Position numbers and translations under genes: made by a program
Shown: piece by piece, positions 30,323 through 43,593 of the stretch
Layout of the letters: each line of letters starts with the position of its first letter
How positions within the stretch are numbered: the first letter of the stretch is position 1
NCBI RefSeq assembly: GCF_947507565.1
Contig: NC_089177.1
Location: 186,001-250,000, forward strand
DNA: 64,000 nucleotides
DNA from: Oscarella lobularis
Lineage: Eukaryota; Porifera; Homoscleromorpha; Homosclerophorida; Oscarellidae
Direction of reading: 5' to 3'
The notes under the pieces: generated by a model
The model's input: only the letters and a program-made list of their open reading frames with translations
What the model was told of the DNA's origin: nothing
The model's database searches: none

Positions 30323-33300
30323 CTAAAACTTCCGAACAAAAATTCTAGAAAACCAATCTGACTTGGTTCCTTCCGCTTTCTCCTTCCGTCCGGGCACGTC
30401 CCGCTTCACGACTTCCGGTGCTGGTGCCGTCTCGACGGCAGCAGCCGGAGTAGCACAATCCGTTTCAAGCAAATCTAGTTCAAATCAATTCTAAGAAAAA
30501 CAATGTAGGCGTCAATAACCTTTTTTTGTCAAAGTTTCCTTGATTAGCCGATCTTCTTCCTTCTCACTATGAAAACAAATAATTAAAATAATTAGGTGAA
30601 GGTCTAGTTGTGTACAGTAATCGCGCTTGTTCCGTCTGGTCAACCAGGACATTTCTCTCCTCCATGACGTCAAAAAGTTCTATCGTGAGTCGCTCGATTT
30701 CTTTGCGGTCTTCGGCGGTCTTTTCCTTTTCTGCAAAAATCAATAAATATTAGCCATTTAATTAATCTAGTTCTTCTCACCAGGAATGCACTGAAGATCG
30801 CGAATATCCGAATCAAGCTGCTCGCGACGATCAACCAATTGCAGATCTTTAAATCTAAATGAGAGAGCGCGTTCAAAAAAGAAAAACGGAGCCCCAGAAT
30901 CACTCACAAAGTCATCAGTTCTTGATCCCTTCTAACCAGCCCGTTTTTCTCATTGATGAGCTTATACCACTGCCGCAGATATTTATCCTCGTCAACGCCT
31001 AGAAAAAACATGATCTCATCTCTTCGCTACGACGCTGTTTTCACCTTTTCGAAGCTTCCTCTCGACGCGAACGCTTCGCCTTTCCATCTCAGCCATCTGC
31101 ACCTCCAGCATTCCCATTTCGCGTTGTATTTCCTGCGCGGCGCGAAGCCGCTTCAACTGCCGCTGCCGCGCAATGCGCTTCTCCGCTTCCCGTCGCTCAT
31201 CCGCCGCCTCTCCTTTATCCGCGTCCCGTACACGATTCAGCGCGTACTTCTGCCCGCCGCGCGGCTTATCATCTGCTCTCGCGTAGCCCACGACGCCAGG
31301 ATTAGACAAAAATAATTGGCGATAGTGCGGCTTGCAGAAAAACTTCCCCGTCCCTTGCCCGTCGTCGCCGCGACTGTACGCGTAACTGCCGAGCTTCAAG
31401 GGCGTGCTACAGTGACTGCACTTGAAGCATTGACGATGAAAAAAGAGCCCTTCGGCGCTCAGACGTTCCATGACGTAGACGCGTTTGGAACAGAAGCAGC
31501 ACATTTCGCTCGCGGATAATTGACGATCGGGACTAAATCGCGTTTTCTGTAATCAAATATCTCTTTCTCTATCTCTACGTCTTTTCGAATGGTTGAACTT
31601 GCCTTGACTGGTTCGGGAATTGGGGTCGGTTCCTTGCTCGTCGCCGGAGACGGCGTTTCGTCGGTCTTTTCTAAGAGCCATCGACCGCTCGTCGTTCGTT
31701 CTCCGATGCCGCGAACGCGACGAAGTTTCGCTCGCGCGCTCGCGTAACGATCGCCGCCGCCGCCGCCGCCAGTTTTCTTCGCCGGCTCCTTTGGCTCGGT
31801 TTTGACTCGCGCGACGGGCTCCTTCTCCTGAAAGAAATCGAAGAGACGCGACACGTAGGTAATCAAGCTGAGTCGATCGGGCGACTCCATTTCGTCGGGA
31901 TTCAGAATCGACGCGATTTCGAGGTGTTTAGCGGCAACAGAAAAAGCCTAAAACAAACGAAAATAATTCACCTTCCACTTCATTTTTCAACACACCATTT
32001 TATTATTGAATCGGCCGCTCCTTTTCTTCACAGAATCAAAGTCTCTACGAAAGAAAAAGATGAAATTCGTTTTCTTCTTCCATGATGAGCGGCTTCTTTA
32101 CAGTCGATTCGGATAATAGCGATGTATGAGAGCGCAGAAAGCCAATCCGTTGGACCACGACGATCCCATATCGGTCACCTTCACTTCGGGATAGTCAGCC
32201 AGCTCTGTTTGAACCCACGAGAGAAGAGTCGTCGTGTCTTGCACGGTGAGAACGTCTAGGAACCGAATAGAGACTTGGAGTGCATGACTTTGTGTCTCTA
32301 TCACCTTCATCTGGTAGCCAAAGGGCTCTAGATGCCGAACTACGGCGATCTTTATCAGCAGGCTGCTTCAGTTTGCTCTAAAAAATAGACTACTTTTAAT
32401 TATTATTTTATTATATGAATCTTCTACTTCGAAGATATGTTTCTTCTTCTTCTTCTTTGTCTCCTCGGGGGGAGATGCTTCCTGTTTCACTCTCTTTGGC
32501 ACATCGTCATTTTCTTTCGTTTCGTCTGCAAAACACCATCATCCCTTATACGAATCCCCTCCTCCAAAACACACCTTTTCTTTTAGGTCTCTTTATATCC
32601 ATTTCCATTGGCTGTCCCTCGCCGTTCACGTAAAGATTACGAACATTGGACGGCTTCACAGCCGGCAATGATCTCAAACCCGGATATCGCGTCACCGGAT
32701 CGATCGTATACGCCGAAAATTTCTCAACGAGACGCGCTAGAAAAGAAAACCAATCTCAATCTCACGAAAAAAATCGACAACCCAAAAGGAGAGAATTTAC
32801 CGGGTGAAGTCTGAGGTAAAAGTCGATAAATAGTTTCTCTCTCAGCTAACACTTCCAACGAATCGTCGCCTCTCGCAAAACGCTTTATCATCCACACAGC
32901 ATCGAGAGAACTAAGAAAAGCGCGCGCACAACCACTCCCAGTAGGCCAAAAGGGCTAAAACATATAAAAATTCAAATTAAAAAGTCTTCTTTCCTCCACT
33001 AAACTATACCTCAATGAGACTGTCGCCGACCAGCGTGACGAGAAGACGCTTACCGTGGCTCTCTTCGATTCTCGCCGCATTTTCCGACGCGTAGATACTG
33101 GTAAAGTCAAAGAGAGCAATATCAGGCAGCCCCCTATTATTTATCTAAAGAAAAAAAACATATCTCTATAGCGAATCCTCTTTATTTCGACGACTCTACC
33201 TCCATATCAAGCTGAGGCAAATCCGTAGAAAAATTCGCAGCTTCTTTCGCGTAGGAACACAACGCTTCCAAGTCGATATTCTCCTTGCTAAGCAACTTAT

Positions 33301-34393
33301 CCGTACCATCAGCAGTAGAAAAATCCTAGACTCTAACGCATGATTTAAAACGTCCCTCTCTCTCTATTACGCACCTTCCTTACGACTCCCTTAGCCAATA
33401 GACTCTCCTTTCGCGCAGTCATAACAAAATAATGCGTCTCGTCTTTATAATAGACGATATTCTCCAAATCGATTCCCGTCAACGCTTTGAGATCCTGAAA
33501 GAACTTCTGATTGTATATATAAGCGACGCCGCTAATCTCATTGACGGCCGCCTCTTCGCGCGTTTTCCGATTACGAAAATTCGCCGTAATCGCCAGCGCC
33601 AATTTTCCGCGAAATTCCTGTCGCGAAAATCCCGGCAAAACGTTGCGACGTCCGTCGGCGCCGACGATAACGTTGAAGTCGAGCTGGGAGAGTCGCCACG
33701 CCCCCTCGGCGTCACTTTGCGACGAATCGAATTTGAATTGGGCCGTCCAGCCTTGTTCGGACGACGCGGGCGCCGTGTAGGATACGAATTCGGTGCCCGC
33801 GTGGATTTTGACGCCGAGGAGAAGCGCGAGTTTGAGGAGAACCAGCTGTAGCGTGCGAATATCTAAAAAAAGGAGAGGAAATGGGTCCCTCTTATCGTTT
33901 CCGGGTCACTCGCCCCTTTTTTCTCCTTACTGATGTGATCGATCGTTCCCGAGCAGAATTTCCCGTAGAACTTCTTTATGCCGAGCGCTTTGAGATCTTC
34001 GATGACGAAGGGCCATAGATGGAGAACGTTGTTTCGGCTGAATGACGTTCGCTTTTCGACGACGTGAACGTCGGCGCCCAATAGAGCGCAATCGATCGCC
34101 GTACGAAGTCCCGCCGGACCGGCGCCGATTATGAGGACGACGTCGCGCGGCGACGCGGCGCGGCCCTTTTGGAATTCGCGATGGGCGGCGCGCTTGGCGA
34201 GATGCGTCCACAGGCTGGCGCATTTCCACGATTTGATTTTCGATTTGAGTGCTTCGTGTGTTGCGAGGCACGAGCCCGTGCGATCGACGCCGAGCGACGT
34301 GACGAGACTTTCGAATGCTCGGTACGCCTCGTCGAATGTCGCGCTGTCGACGAAAGAGTCGTAGAAGGGGCAAACCCCATCCGCCTCCTCCAT
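30323..34393 (-). CDS. MICAL: MICAL, flavin monooxygenase/CH/LIM/bMERB protein
   Basis: MICAL oxidises actin methionines and thereby disassembles filaments; its C-terminal bMERB domain binds Rab GTPases. The ATG at 34393 begins [18 protein letters not shown]. The FAD domain follows, with the Rossmann motif [20 protein letters not shown] near 34065-34125 and later FMO exons to about 32700 ([34 protein letters not shown]). A calponin-homology domain lies near 32100-32340 ([16 protein letters not shown]). The LIM domain is near 31300-31510 ([26 protein letters not shown]). A bMERB coiled coil spans about 30540-31010, and the short basic tail ends [12 protein letters not shown] at 30323. The gene is complete, with introns of 40-90 bp. 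Its stop lies 180 bp upstream of where duplicated array sequence begins. Confidence 0.92.
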
Positions 34394-34574
34394 AGAAAAG
34401 TCTCGCCCCACGCGAGCACGTGACTGCAGGTGCTTCCCGGACTGGGCCGTCTCCGTGTCAACGATGATGTGGATAGATATATATCGATTATTAGCCCTGG
34501 TCACAGTTGCAGTGACACGCTTATTAAGTTAAATGCCTTAGGAATAAAAAGCACAGTTTCAGTTTAGTTTACCT

Positions 34575-37500
34575 TTATATTTGAGCTTCACAGCCATCGA
34601 GGGCTGGAAGAGTGTTTAGAACGCTCAAGAAGGATGGTCTAAAGAAAGGGTTGATTTGCCAGCATTCCTTAATTAATTGCAGACTAAAAGAAATCCCAAT
34701 TAGTTAAATTCACACTGATCATGGAATGCTTACAGCAAATCAGGGCAATTCTTCAGATCATTCAAATCCATGCTATTTCCATTGCCCACTGTGGCAACGA
34801 CTTCCTCATTGGAAAGACCAGGATACGGCAAAGAGCCAAAAGTTACAATTTCCCACAGCACAATCCCGTAAGACCTAGCGCTCTCATTGAGAGGACCACC
34901 CTTGCAAGAGCCAGTCAATAAATTCTCACCAGACATCCGTTGCATGAGTAAAGACGCCATCGCGAAGAGATTCAGGAGCCATCCATCTAACTGGCATTGG
35001 TCCTTAGGAAAAACCGAAAAGTGAGGCAAAGCCTTTCCGATTAATTAAATCATGGTAGTTACCTTTACCACGTTTTCTATAGTAGTCATTCATCTGGACG
35101 TCGCGAGCCATGCCGAAGTCTGGTAATTTCAATTCGACAGATAGGTGCTAAATGGAATTATTGTGTACCTCCTATTTTTACGGTTGTATCACCAGCCACC
35201 ATGCAATTTCGTGCTGCCAAATCCCTGCAAAGGTAATAATATTGCCAAAGCCCAATTATTCGTATTTCCTGACATACCTATGAACAAAATTTCTCTCAGT
35301 GAGGTAAGCCATCCCGCTGGCAATTTGGGTAGCCATTAGAATCATTTTTTCACCATTTAGTACATCTTTCTCTTCCTCCTGAAATACTGCATGAAGGCAA
35401 TTTCCACAAACAGTTCTTCGTCTCTTACCTTAGGTCTAATTGATCTCAAATATGCTTTTAAATCTCCGAGTTCCATGATTTCCATTAGTACAAGAACGGG
35501 GCTGCCCAGAGAAACGATTCCAATCAGGCGCACAATGTAATCACTGTCAAATTCCCTACATGCATTAGTATTAGATACAACGAGCTCAAATGTATCTATC
35601 TCACTGACTTCATAACAGAAGCTTCTTGTAAGAATACGATTGGCTCCAGAGAATCCCCGGTGTCTTTACACATCTAATAAAATTTAATTACTGAGTTGGT
35701 AATTTCTAAAAAGCGTATACCTTTACAGCTACAGTTCTAGACTCAGAAGAATCGCATTGAAAAGTTCCTTTATAAACCTGTCCAAACGCTCCCTCTCCCA
35801 ATAACTCATTCAAAGAAATGCGCTTTCTATTGACTTCCCAGTCATCAGGAATATAGGCTAAAAAGGACACTTGCTCAGCACAAAGACCTCTATGTGCACT
35901 AAAACCGAATTACCACGAACGTTGGTTGACTCATATCCATCATACGTTACTACGGTAGTCCGGCTGTTCACTAAGTCGACCCACACTTTCTTGATATCCC
36001 CTTTCCTATGAAAAATTGGGTCAAAAACAAGAGTACGTAACTGTAAAACAAACCGAACCGTCGCTTGTTTCGCATGATCAGAAAAATCACCAATACAAGG
36101 ACAAGAATAGCGGAAGAAAGGGCAACAGGAACTGCTATCGCCACTGTCAGCAGAGAGTTGGGGCGATTCTTGATCGGCTTATTAGCTTCAGTAGAAGGAA
36201 TGCGACTCGTCGGCGAAGGCTTCTGCGGGCGGCGAATCCTAATTGTTTTGCTAACGAAAAATTCGTCTCCATCCAGTAGCGTCGTGTTCACAGAAATCCA
36301 TACAATCAGGTCAAAATTATATTTCGAAAGTCCGACGGCATTCAATTGATACTGAAGATTTGAGAGTTGCATACCAGCGGTTACTGAGACAATGCAGGAT
36401 GCGATAGGAAATAATAGCATCTGTCCCTCTAAACGTTTAGGCGGCGAAAGAGGGTCTTCGCACGGCACTGAAGCATTTTTATCGCTCAATATAACACTTC
36501 CAAAGTCCTAAGAGAGTTCACGGTAAACAAAGCATTGAGTAGTGTAACCTACCTGAATTGAATCAAGCACGGAGAAAGTTGAGGTACCGAAATTTACAAT
36601 GTATCCGGTGATATCTCCATCGGGTTGCGCTGGATTGGTCCACTCAAGCTAGAAAAAAATGGTATTAATTCAAAACGAAAAACGACTCACTTACGTCAAC
36701 CAATAACGTTGATCGAAACGCAAACGACCCATTTCCCTGAAGCCCATAAACGACATTGTCCGACGCTGCAAAGACCAGTAACAAGTATAGAAAATAACTT
36801 GAGACTACAATTTCTCTTCACATACCTATGGGCCAAGTGTACATAACGAAGAGATCGCTCCAGATACTGCACAAACTCTCATTCAACCACGTCTTGACCT
36901 CGAGGAAATAAATCGTCGCTCCACGAGCAGGTCCCAGTCGTATTTCATAGCCGTTTCTATCTTCATGATATCGAGCAGATACGGTAAGGTTTGATTCGCT
37001 AATTTTTGACGTAGAACTGGCGTTTTTTCCCCCTTTCAATTGTCCCACCGGCAAAGTCGCAATTCCAGGTTCATCGTAGCACGGACAAAAGGAAGGCGCC
37101 CCAGTATCTTCCGCCACAGAAGCGACATGAGGAAGAGTGCAGGCGCTGTTAATGCAGCTATCGATTTCGTCTGAGAGCGCGCCGTCGACGTGACGAAGAA
37201 TCGAACAAGAGGGAGAGAAATCGATGTCTGTTGATCCCTCGTCGTCGTCGTCGTCGTCGTCGGCTTCAGTCGCGTTGCCGTCAGTCGAAATGCGGAAGTC
37301 AACCTTTACCGCTGTCACCTTCATGATATAGCCAAGAAAATCGTTTCTCTCTTCGTTATACGGCGCGTGAGGAGCGAGAAAGAAGACGAGCTCGCGACAT
37401 GGCGACTCTGTATCCGGCGGCGGAGAAAAGACGATAGATGGCTTCCTCACCGGCAAGAATAGCTTTTCTAATCGCAAACACAGATAAATCAAAGGCTAGT

Positions 37501-39302
37501 CATTGTTTTAGTCATACGCGCACTTGGTTTCGTTTTGAAGCAAATCCCGTCGGCGTATTCCTGCGTTTGCCTTGCCACTGTCTCGTTCAGTATCAATACA
37601 GACGATCGAATAAAAATCCAGTAATACGTTTCCGGTTCGAGGAAGTCAACAGTAGTCGCCGTTTTATTGCCGTCAACTGTCTCTACTCTCCAGCCGCCAA
37701 ATCTGAAAACAATGACAGAAAAACACATGAATTAAAAGGTCGCGAGTGTTAATTACTGCTGATTTGGGGCACTTCCAGTCACACCACAATGTTGTCTATC
37801 TTCTTTTGCCTGTTCCTGATAGAACACTTCATAGCCGAGAACTTTGTATCTCTCATCAGATGTCCTCTGCCAAGAAACCGTTGCCGCATCAGTTCCAATG
37901 TAACTGACATTGACATCAAGTCGAATCGCCGTTTCCAGACCTGTAGAATAGAGGTCATTGCTTCACTTGCCTATACGTGTATACATAAACTTACATAATC
38001 CTTCGAGGCTATTGAGGTTTCCTCTTAGGTGAGATCCCACTGCTAATACGAGGTTGTCATACTCTTGTTGGCAGAGAACAGTGTTATGGTGAATTAAAGC
38101 TTGTCCATTAGAGAGATTCAGAGATTCGATTCCAGGCCAAAGATAAGATAATTCCTCATTAGAAAATATTGCCAAAGCGTATCTAGAATAAATAGTTTAT
38201 ATAGAAAATTTATGGCAAAAAATACCTGTCATCCCACAAAGTTTTTCCTTCAATAGCTTCCAAATTAGAAAAGAAGTCGAGACTCTTTAAATTATAGGCA
38301 TGAAAAACTACAACGTAGTCTTGCACAACCTTAATTTGGCCAAGATACTTCCTCAGATCAGCATCACTCACTAGAAAAAAAAGCCCGTGATTACATAACG
38401 CAAGTTAATTAATTAATTAACTGTGCTCACCATCCAAAAGACGAGAGAGGACCAGGCCTCCTTCAATAAAGGTACATCCTTCCAAATTATCCATGTCTTC
38501 TTTACTGCTGATCACGTTCTGACCGCCGGATGTGACGCATCGTTTCTCTCTAACGTGTTCGCAAAATCGTCCAGGAAAGGAAAGACTGTCGATAATGTTA
38601 GGACACTCGCGACACTCTTCCTCGTCACTGATGTTCTTATAGTGGAGAAACCGCGAAAGATTCAAGTGAAAATTTGGGCTATTTTGATACGAATAAACGC
38701 AGCCATTTTCGAGCTGAAAATGCTCGCCCAAATCCTCAAAATACAAATTTTCGGACACTGCAAGAGGATATCCATAATCCACTAAAACCGAATCTTCACC
38801 CCGAATATATTTCAGATTCGGCAACAGCTGACTCAAATTCCCATATCCCTCGACCAAATTAAAAATTCCCAAACCTCCAGTGATCACAGTCACGGAATCA
38901 ATCGACGGCAAATCCAAACTGCGAATGCGTTCACTGGAGTAGCATTCCCCATAGCCAACCTGAAAGTCAAACGGTTCCAAGCCAAATAGATAAAGAGATC
39001 CTCGAAGGACGGAGCACTTCTTCTGTGCAAATAGCTGCACGTCATAGATCGTCTCCAAAACAACGTCGCCGAAGCACTCTAAAATAAACAACATATCGAA
39101 TTCGCCCACGTCTAGATCCCGCCGCCTCAGAATCTCAACCGACAAATGAGCTCTTCGGATAAGAACGTCGGGTCAGTTGAGCTTCTATGCGCGACTGACT
39201 AGATTAGACTTAGAGTCACGCGGTACCTTTTCCTGATGCGGCGAACGAGCACGGACCGGGTTGTAAGAGAAGAGTTGCTACGATTGCGAACCTCCAATCC
39301 AT
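34575..39302 (-). CDS. insulin/IGF-receptor-like tyrosine kinase
   Basis: Receptor tyrosine kinase closest in layout to the insulin receptor. Start at 39302: signal peptide MDWRFAIVATLLLQPG. An L1 domain follows (FDVQ-type repeats, 38420-39180), then an L2 domain (GCTFIEGGLVLSRL; IESLNLSNGQALIHHNT, 37980-38480), fibronectin-III-like exons (36540-37960), and one transmembrane helix (LLTVAIAVPVALSSAILVL, near 36080-36140). The kinase has GEGAFGQVYKG with TVAVK, RDLAARNCMVAG, DFGMARD, WMAPESLRDGVF and SYGIVLWEIVTFGSLPYPGL. Differences from vertebrate receptors: only about 30 residues (CRECP to REKRC) stand where the furin-like cysteine-rich domain should be. The activation loop reads QMNDYYRK, lacking the first of three tyrosines. 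No NPxY juxtamembrane motif is seen, and the protein ends 35 residues after the last kinase exon starts. Ligand unknown. Confidence 0.85.
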
Positions 39303-39612
39303 TCTGGGGCCGATGCGTGAGAGACGTCTTGGAGAAGAAGCTGAAGAACACTGCTGTCTGTTGTACCACTTGAGACGAATGCGTCCCACGATCAAGGCTC
39401 ACATGACATCCAGGTTACCGCAACTATGCATAGCGTGCACCAGAACGGTTCTGGTGCACGTGTGAGGTCGGCGAGGACGCGAGGAATGCTCCACTAGTAA
39501 TTTCATTCTTGATCGCGGGTGCCAAATCGCACGACGTTAGAATAAACATGGACATTGCTTAGCTACCATTGCGACCTAAACCCCAAGTCGTGCACCTACG
39601 CAAAACTCTCCC
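39303..39612. promoter_or_regulatory. divergent promoter region with 27-bp palindrome
   Basis: 310 bp lie between two divergent starts. It contains a perfect palindrome at 39434-39460: CGTGCACCAGAAC, one G, GTTCTGGTGCACG. This could bind a dimeric factor or mark a small insertion. No exon is seen. Confidence 0.5.
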
Positions 39613-40641
39613 ATGGCTCGAATCGATTTCAAAGCTCGCTTGGGAATCGAAAACAACATTTTCTTGCCCGGGTGAGCAAATCAAGAAGCCCCCCTTTGCT
39701 ACTATAACGTTGTCTCAGCTATCTGGGCCATCGGCCCCAGTACAAATTCACGTGTGGCGAAACGTACGGAAAGATAACAACTCGTCTCGCCAAGTCCAAC
39801 GCGACCGTGTCTTTATCTCAGGTGAGCAGGTGAAGTCGCGCCATCCAAAGCGACCGTTTACCCCCTCCCTTAGAACTACGACCGCCCAGTGGAGGCAGCA
39901 TTTCAAGGAAAGATAATAGCTGGTTATGAAGGCAAGTGACCCCCGGGCTCCCTGGGGATATAATTCAAAGCTATCACTATAGGGCATATTCCGGGTTGGA
40001 CATCAAAATTTGGAGCATCGTTTAATCGAACGTCAAGCGAAGCCCTATCTGATTTCCACGCGATCGACACAAAACATAAATTCTACCACGAAAACCTTTT
40101 TAAAACGGTGAAAAATCAAAAGGGTCTCGGCGAGAAATTCGCGAAGGAGAACGTCGACGTGGCCTACTCGAGATATCATCCGCCGCCGCCGTCGCGACGT
40201 TTCGACGGACTGCGAAAGTTCGCGGCCAACGCGCCGCCAATCGCGGGATACATGGGATGGACGCCGCGACTGCCTTTCTACGGCGAAGGACGCGCCCATT
40301 CGCACCGAATGAACGAGGCGCTGACCGCGTTCGACGGGGAACAGTCGCAAGCGAGGGTCGACGCGAAAACGGACGTCAGATTCAAGCCGCGGAAGCGAAG
40401 GTTAGGGAATAAATAGTATCAGGCATGCAACTATAGGGCTATCCTTAGGGAGAACACGTCTCGCTATTCAATATACACGAAACTAGGAATGATTCCGAAC
40501 TACAGTGGGCACGTTCCAGGTAGAAAGCGTCTATATAACACTTCGTTTATCGATTTTGTGTGCGTTTTAGATGAGAGGGATGCCGTGGGACAGACGTACG
40601 GCGTTTCGACTAAAAACCTGCCCATTTGCCAGAGGTCATAA
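39613..40641 (+). CDS. CIMIP2/FAM166-type ciliary microtubule inner protein
   Basis: Small protein (about 255 residues) with the repeated GYxGxxP motif of the FAM166/CIMIP2 family, which lines the lumen of ciliary doublet microtubules. ATG at 39613 (MARIDFKARLGIENN). Four motif copies occur in order: GYLGHRPQYKF with GETYGKIT; GYEGHIPGWTSKFGASF; GYMGWTPRLPFYGEG; and NYSGHVP with GQTYGVST. I place five introns or fewer. The intron at 39932-39982 has a GC donor (AAG|GCAAGT). Another, after PRKRR, removes an apparent stop at 40414, and the last exon ends at 40641. All joins keep frame and build the motif, which supports the model. Divergent from the insulin-receptor-like gene. Confidence 0.75.
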
Positions 40642-40734
40642 AAAAACCGTTAAGACGACGACGAACATATATATTGTGAATACATGCTGAATAAAAAATC
40701 AACGTCAATTCGCGGCGCGATACGAGGTCACGTT

Positions 40735-42421
<1,687 letters not shown>

Positions 42422-42480
42422 CTAACTACTCAAGTTTTGTCCGGGAAGCTTGTTTGCTTTTGTCTACCGCGCGCGCTCTT

Positions 42481-43554
42481 ATGGCTAAATCTCGCTTTGA
42501 ATACGTCAAAAAGTTCGAACAAGACGATCGCCTCCTACCGGCGACGTGGATCGTCATTCGTCTCGACGGTCGCGGCTTTCACAAGTAAGATCTCCCCTTC
42601 TTCGACGAAGGAGCTCAGCCGTTCTCCAAAGATTCAGCAATGCGCACGATTTCTCCAAGCCAAACGACGAACGAGCACTAGCGCTAATGAATAAATGCGC
42701 CGAACGCGTAATGCACGACTATCCGGACATTATTCTCGCTTACGGCCAAAGTGACGAATACAGCTTCGTTCTAAAAAGAACAACGACTCTTTTTAGCAGA
42801 AGGGCAAGGTAGAAGATCCCTTTTAATCAATTAAACTGATTTATATAATTGGCTATTTTTGTAGCAAACTTATGACGACTGTTGCGAGTTGTTTTGCCGC
42901 TAATTACGTCTACCATTGGCGCGAATTTTTCAGGGAAATTTCTCTGCTCTATCCTCCGTCGTTTGATGGACGCGTCGTTGTGTATCCGAGTGTGGAAATA
43001 CTGAGGGATTATCTCAGCTGGAGACAAGCCGATTGTCAGTAATTTTGGAACCTCTTCCAACGTCAAAAAATGATCTACTTTAGGTCACATTAATAATTTA
43101 TATAATACTTGTTTTTGGTGTCTGGTAAAATCTGGGAAAACTAATGACGAAGCTGAAAAATTGCTATCAGTAAGGAGAAGAGATACTTCTTATACTTAGT
43201 GTTAATAATTAACCAAGGGCACGTTATCTGGCGACAAAAACGAACTGCTCTTTAGCCAGTTCAAAATCAACTACAACGATCTGCCAGAAATGTTTCGAAA
43301 GGGGACAATAATAATCTGGCAAGAGGTAATAAATAAATAAATAAATGCAGATAAACGAGTGATTTATCATCATCATCATCATCTCCTATTTTTAGGTAAT
43401 TGAGACAGTCACTAAAACCTGCAAATCGTCAAAAGAAGACGATTTTCCGTCAGAAAGACACGTGCAGAGGAAAAGAAAAGTGACCACGCCTCTTCACACT
43501 GACATAATAGGCGACGAATTTTGGCTAGAACATTCTCGGATATTAGACAATTAG
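42481..43554 (+). CDS. THG1L: tRNA-His guanylyltransferase
   Basis: Adds the G-1 nucleotide to the 5' end of tRNA-His (a 3'-5' nucleotide addition needed for histidyl-tRNA charging). The ATG at 42481 begins [16 protein letters not shown]. The polymerase-like metal motif is [11 protein letters not shown], and the second acidic motif [12 protein letters not shown] is intact. Further conserved blocks: [43 protein letters not shown] and the C-terminal [11 protein letters not shown] ending at 43554. Six or so exons with short introns, one of them bearing a TAAA and CATCAT repeat (near 43330-43383). Length is normal for the family. Confidence 0.93.
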
Positions 43555-43593
43555 TTCTGCAGTTCATTAGCTTCTATTAAAATTAAAATTACA

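Noticed and set aside
33432-33851. 139-codon plus-strand frame
   Set aside because: Antisense to the flavin monooxygenase exons of MICAL.
40414-40416. Stop of the ciliary gene after RRLGNK
   Set aside because: An intron starting at GTTAGG removes it and joins a further GYxGxxP-type motif; the end is at 40641.
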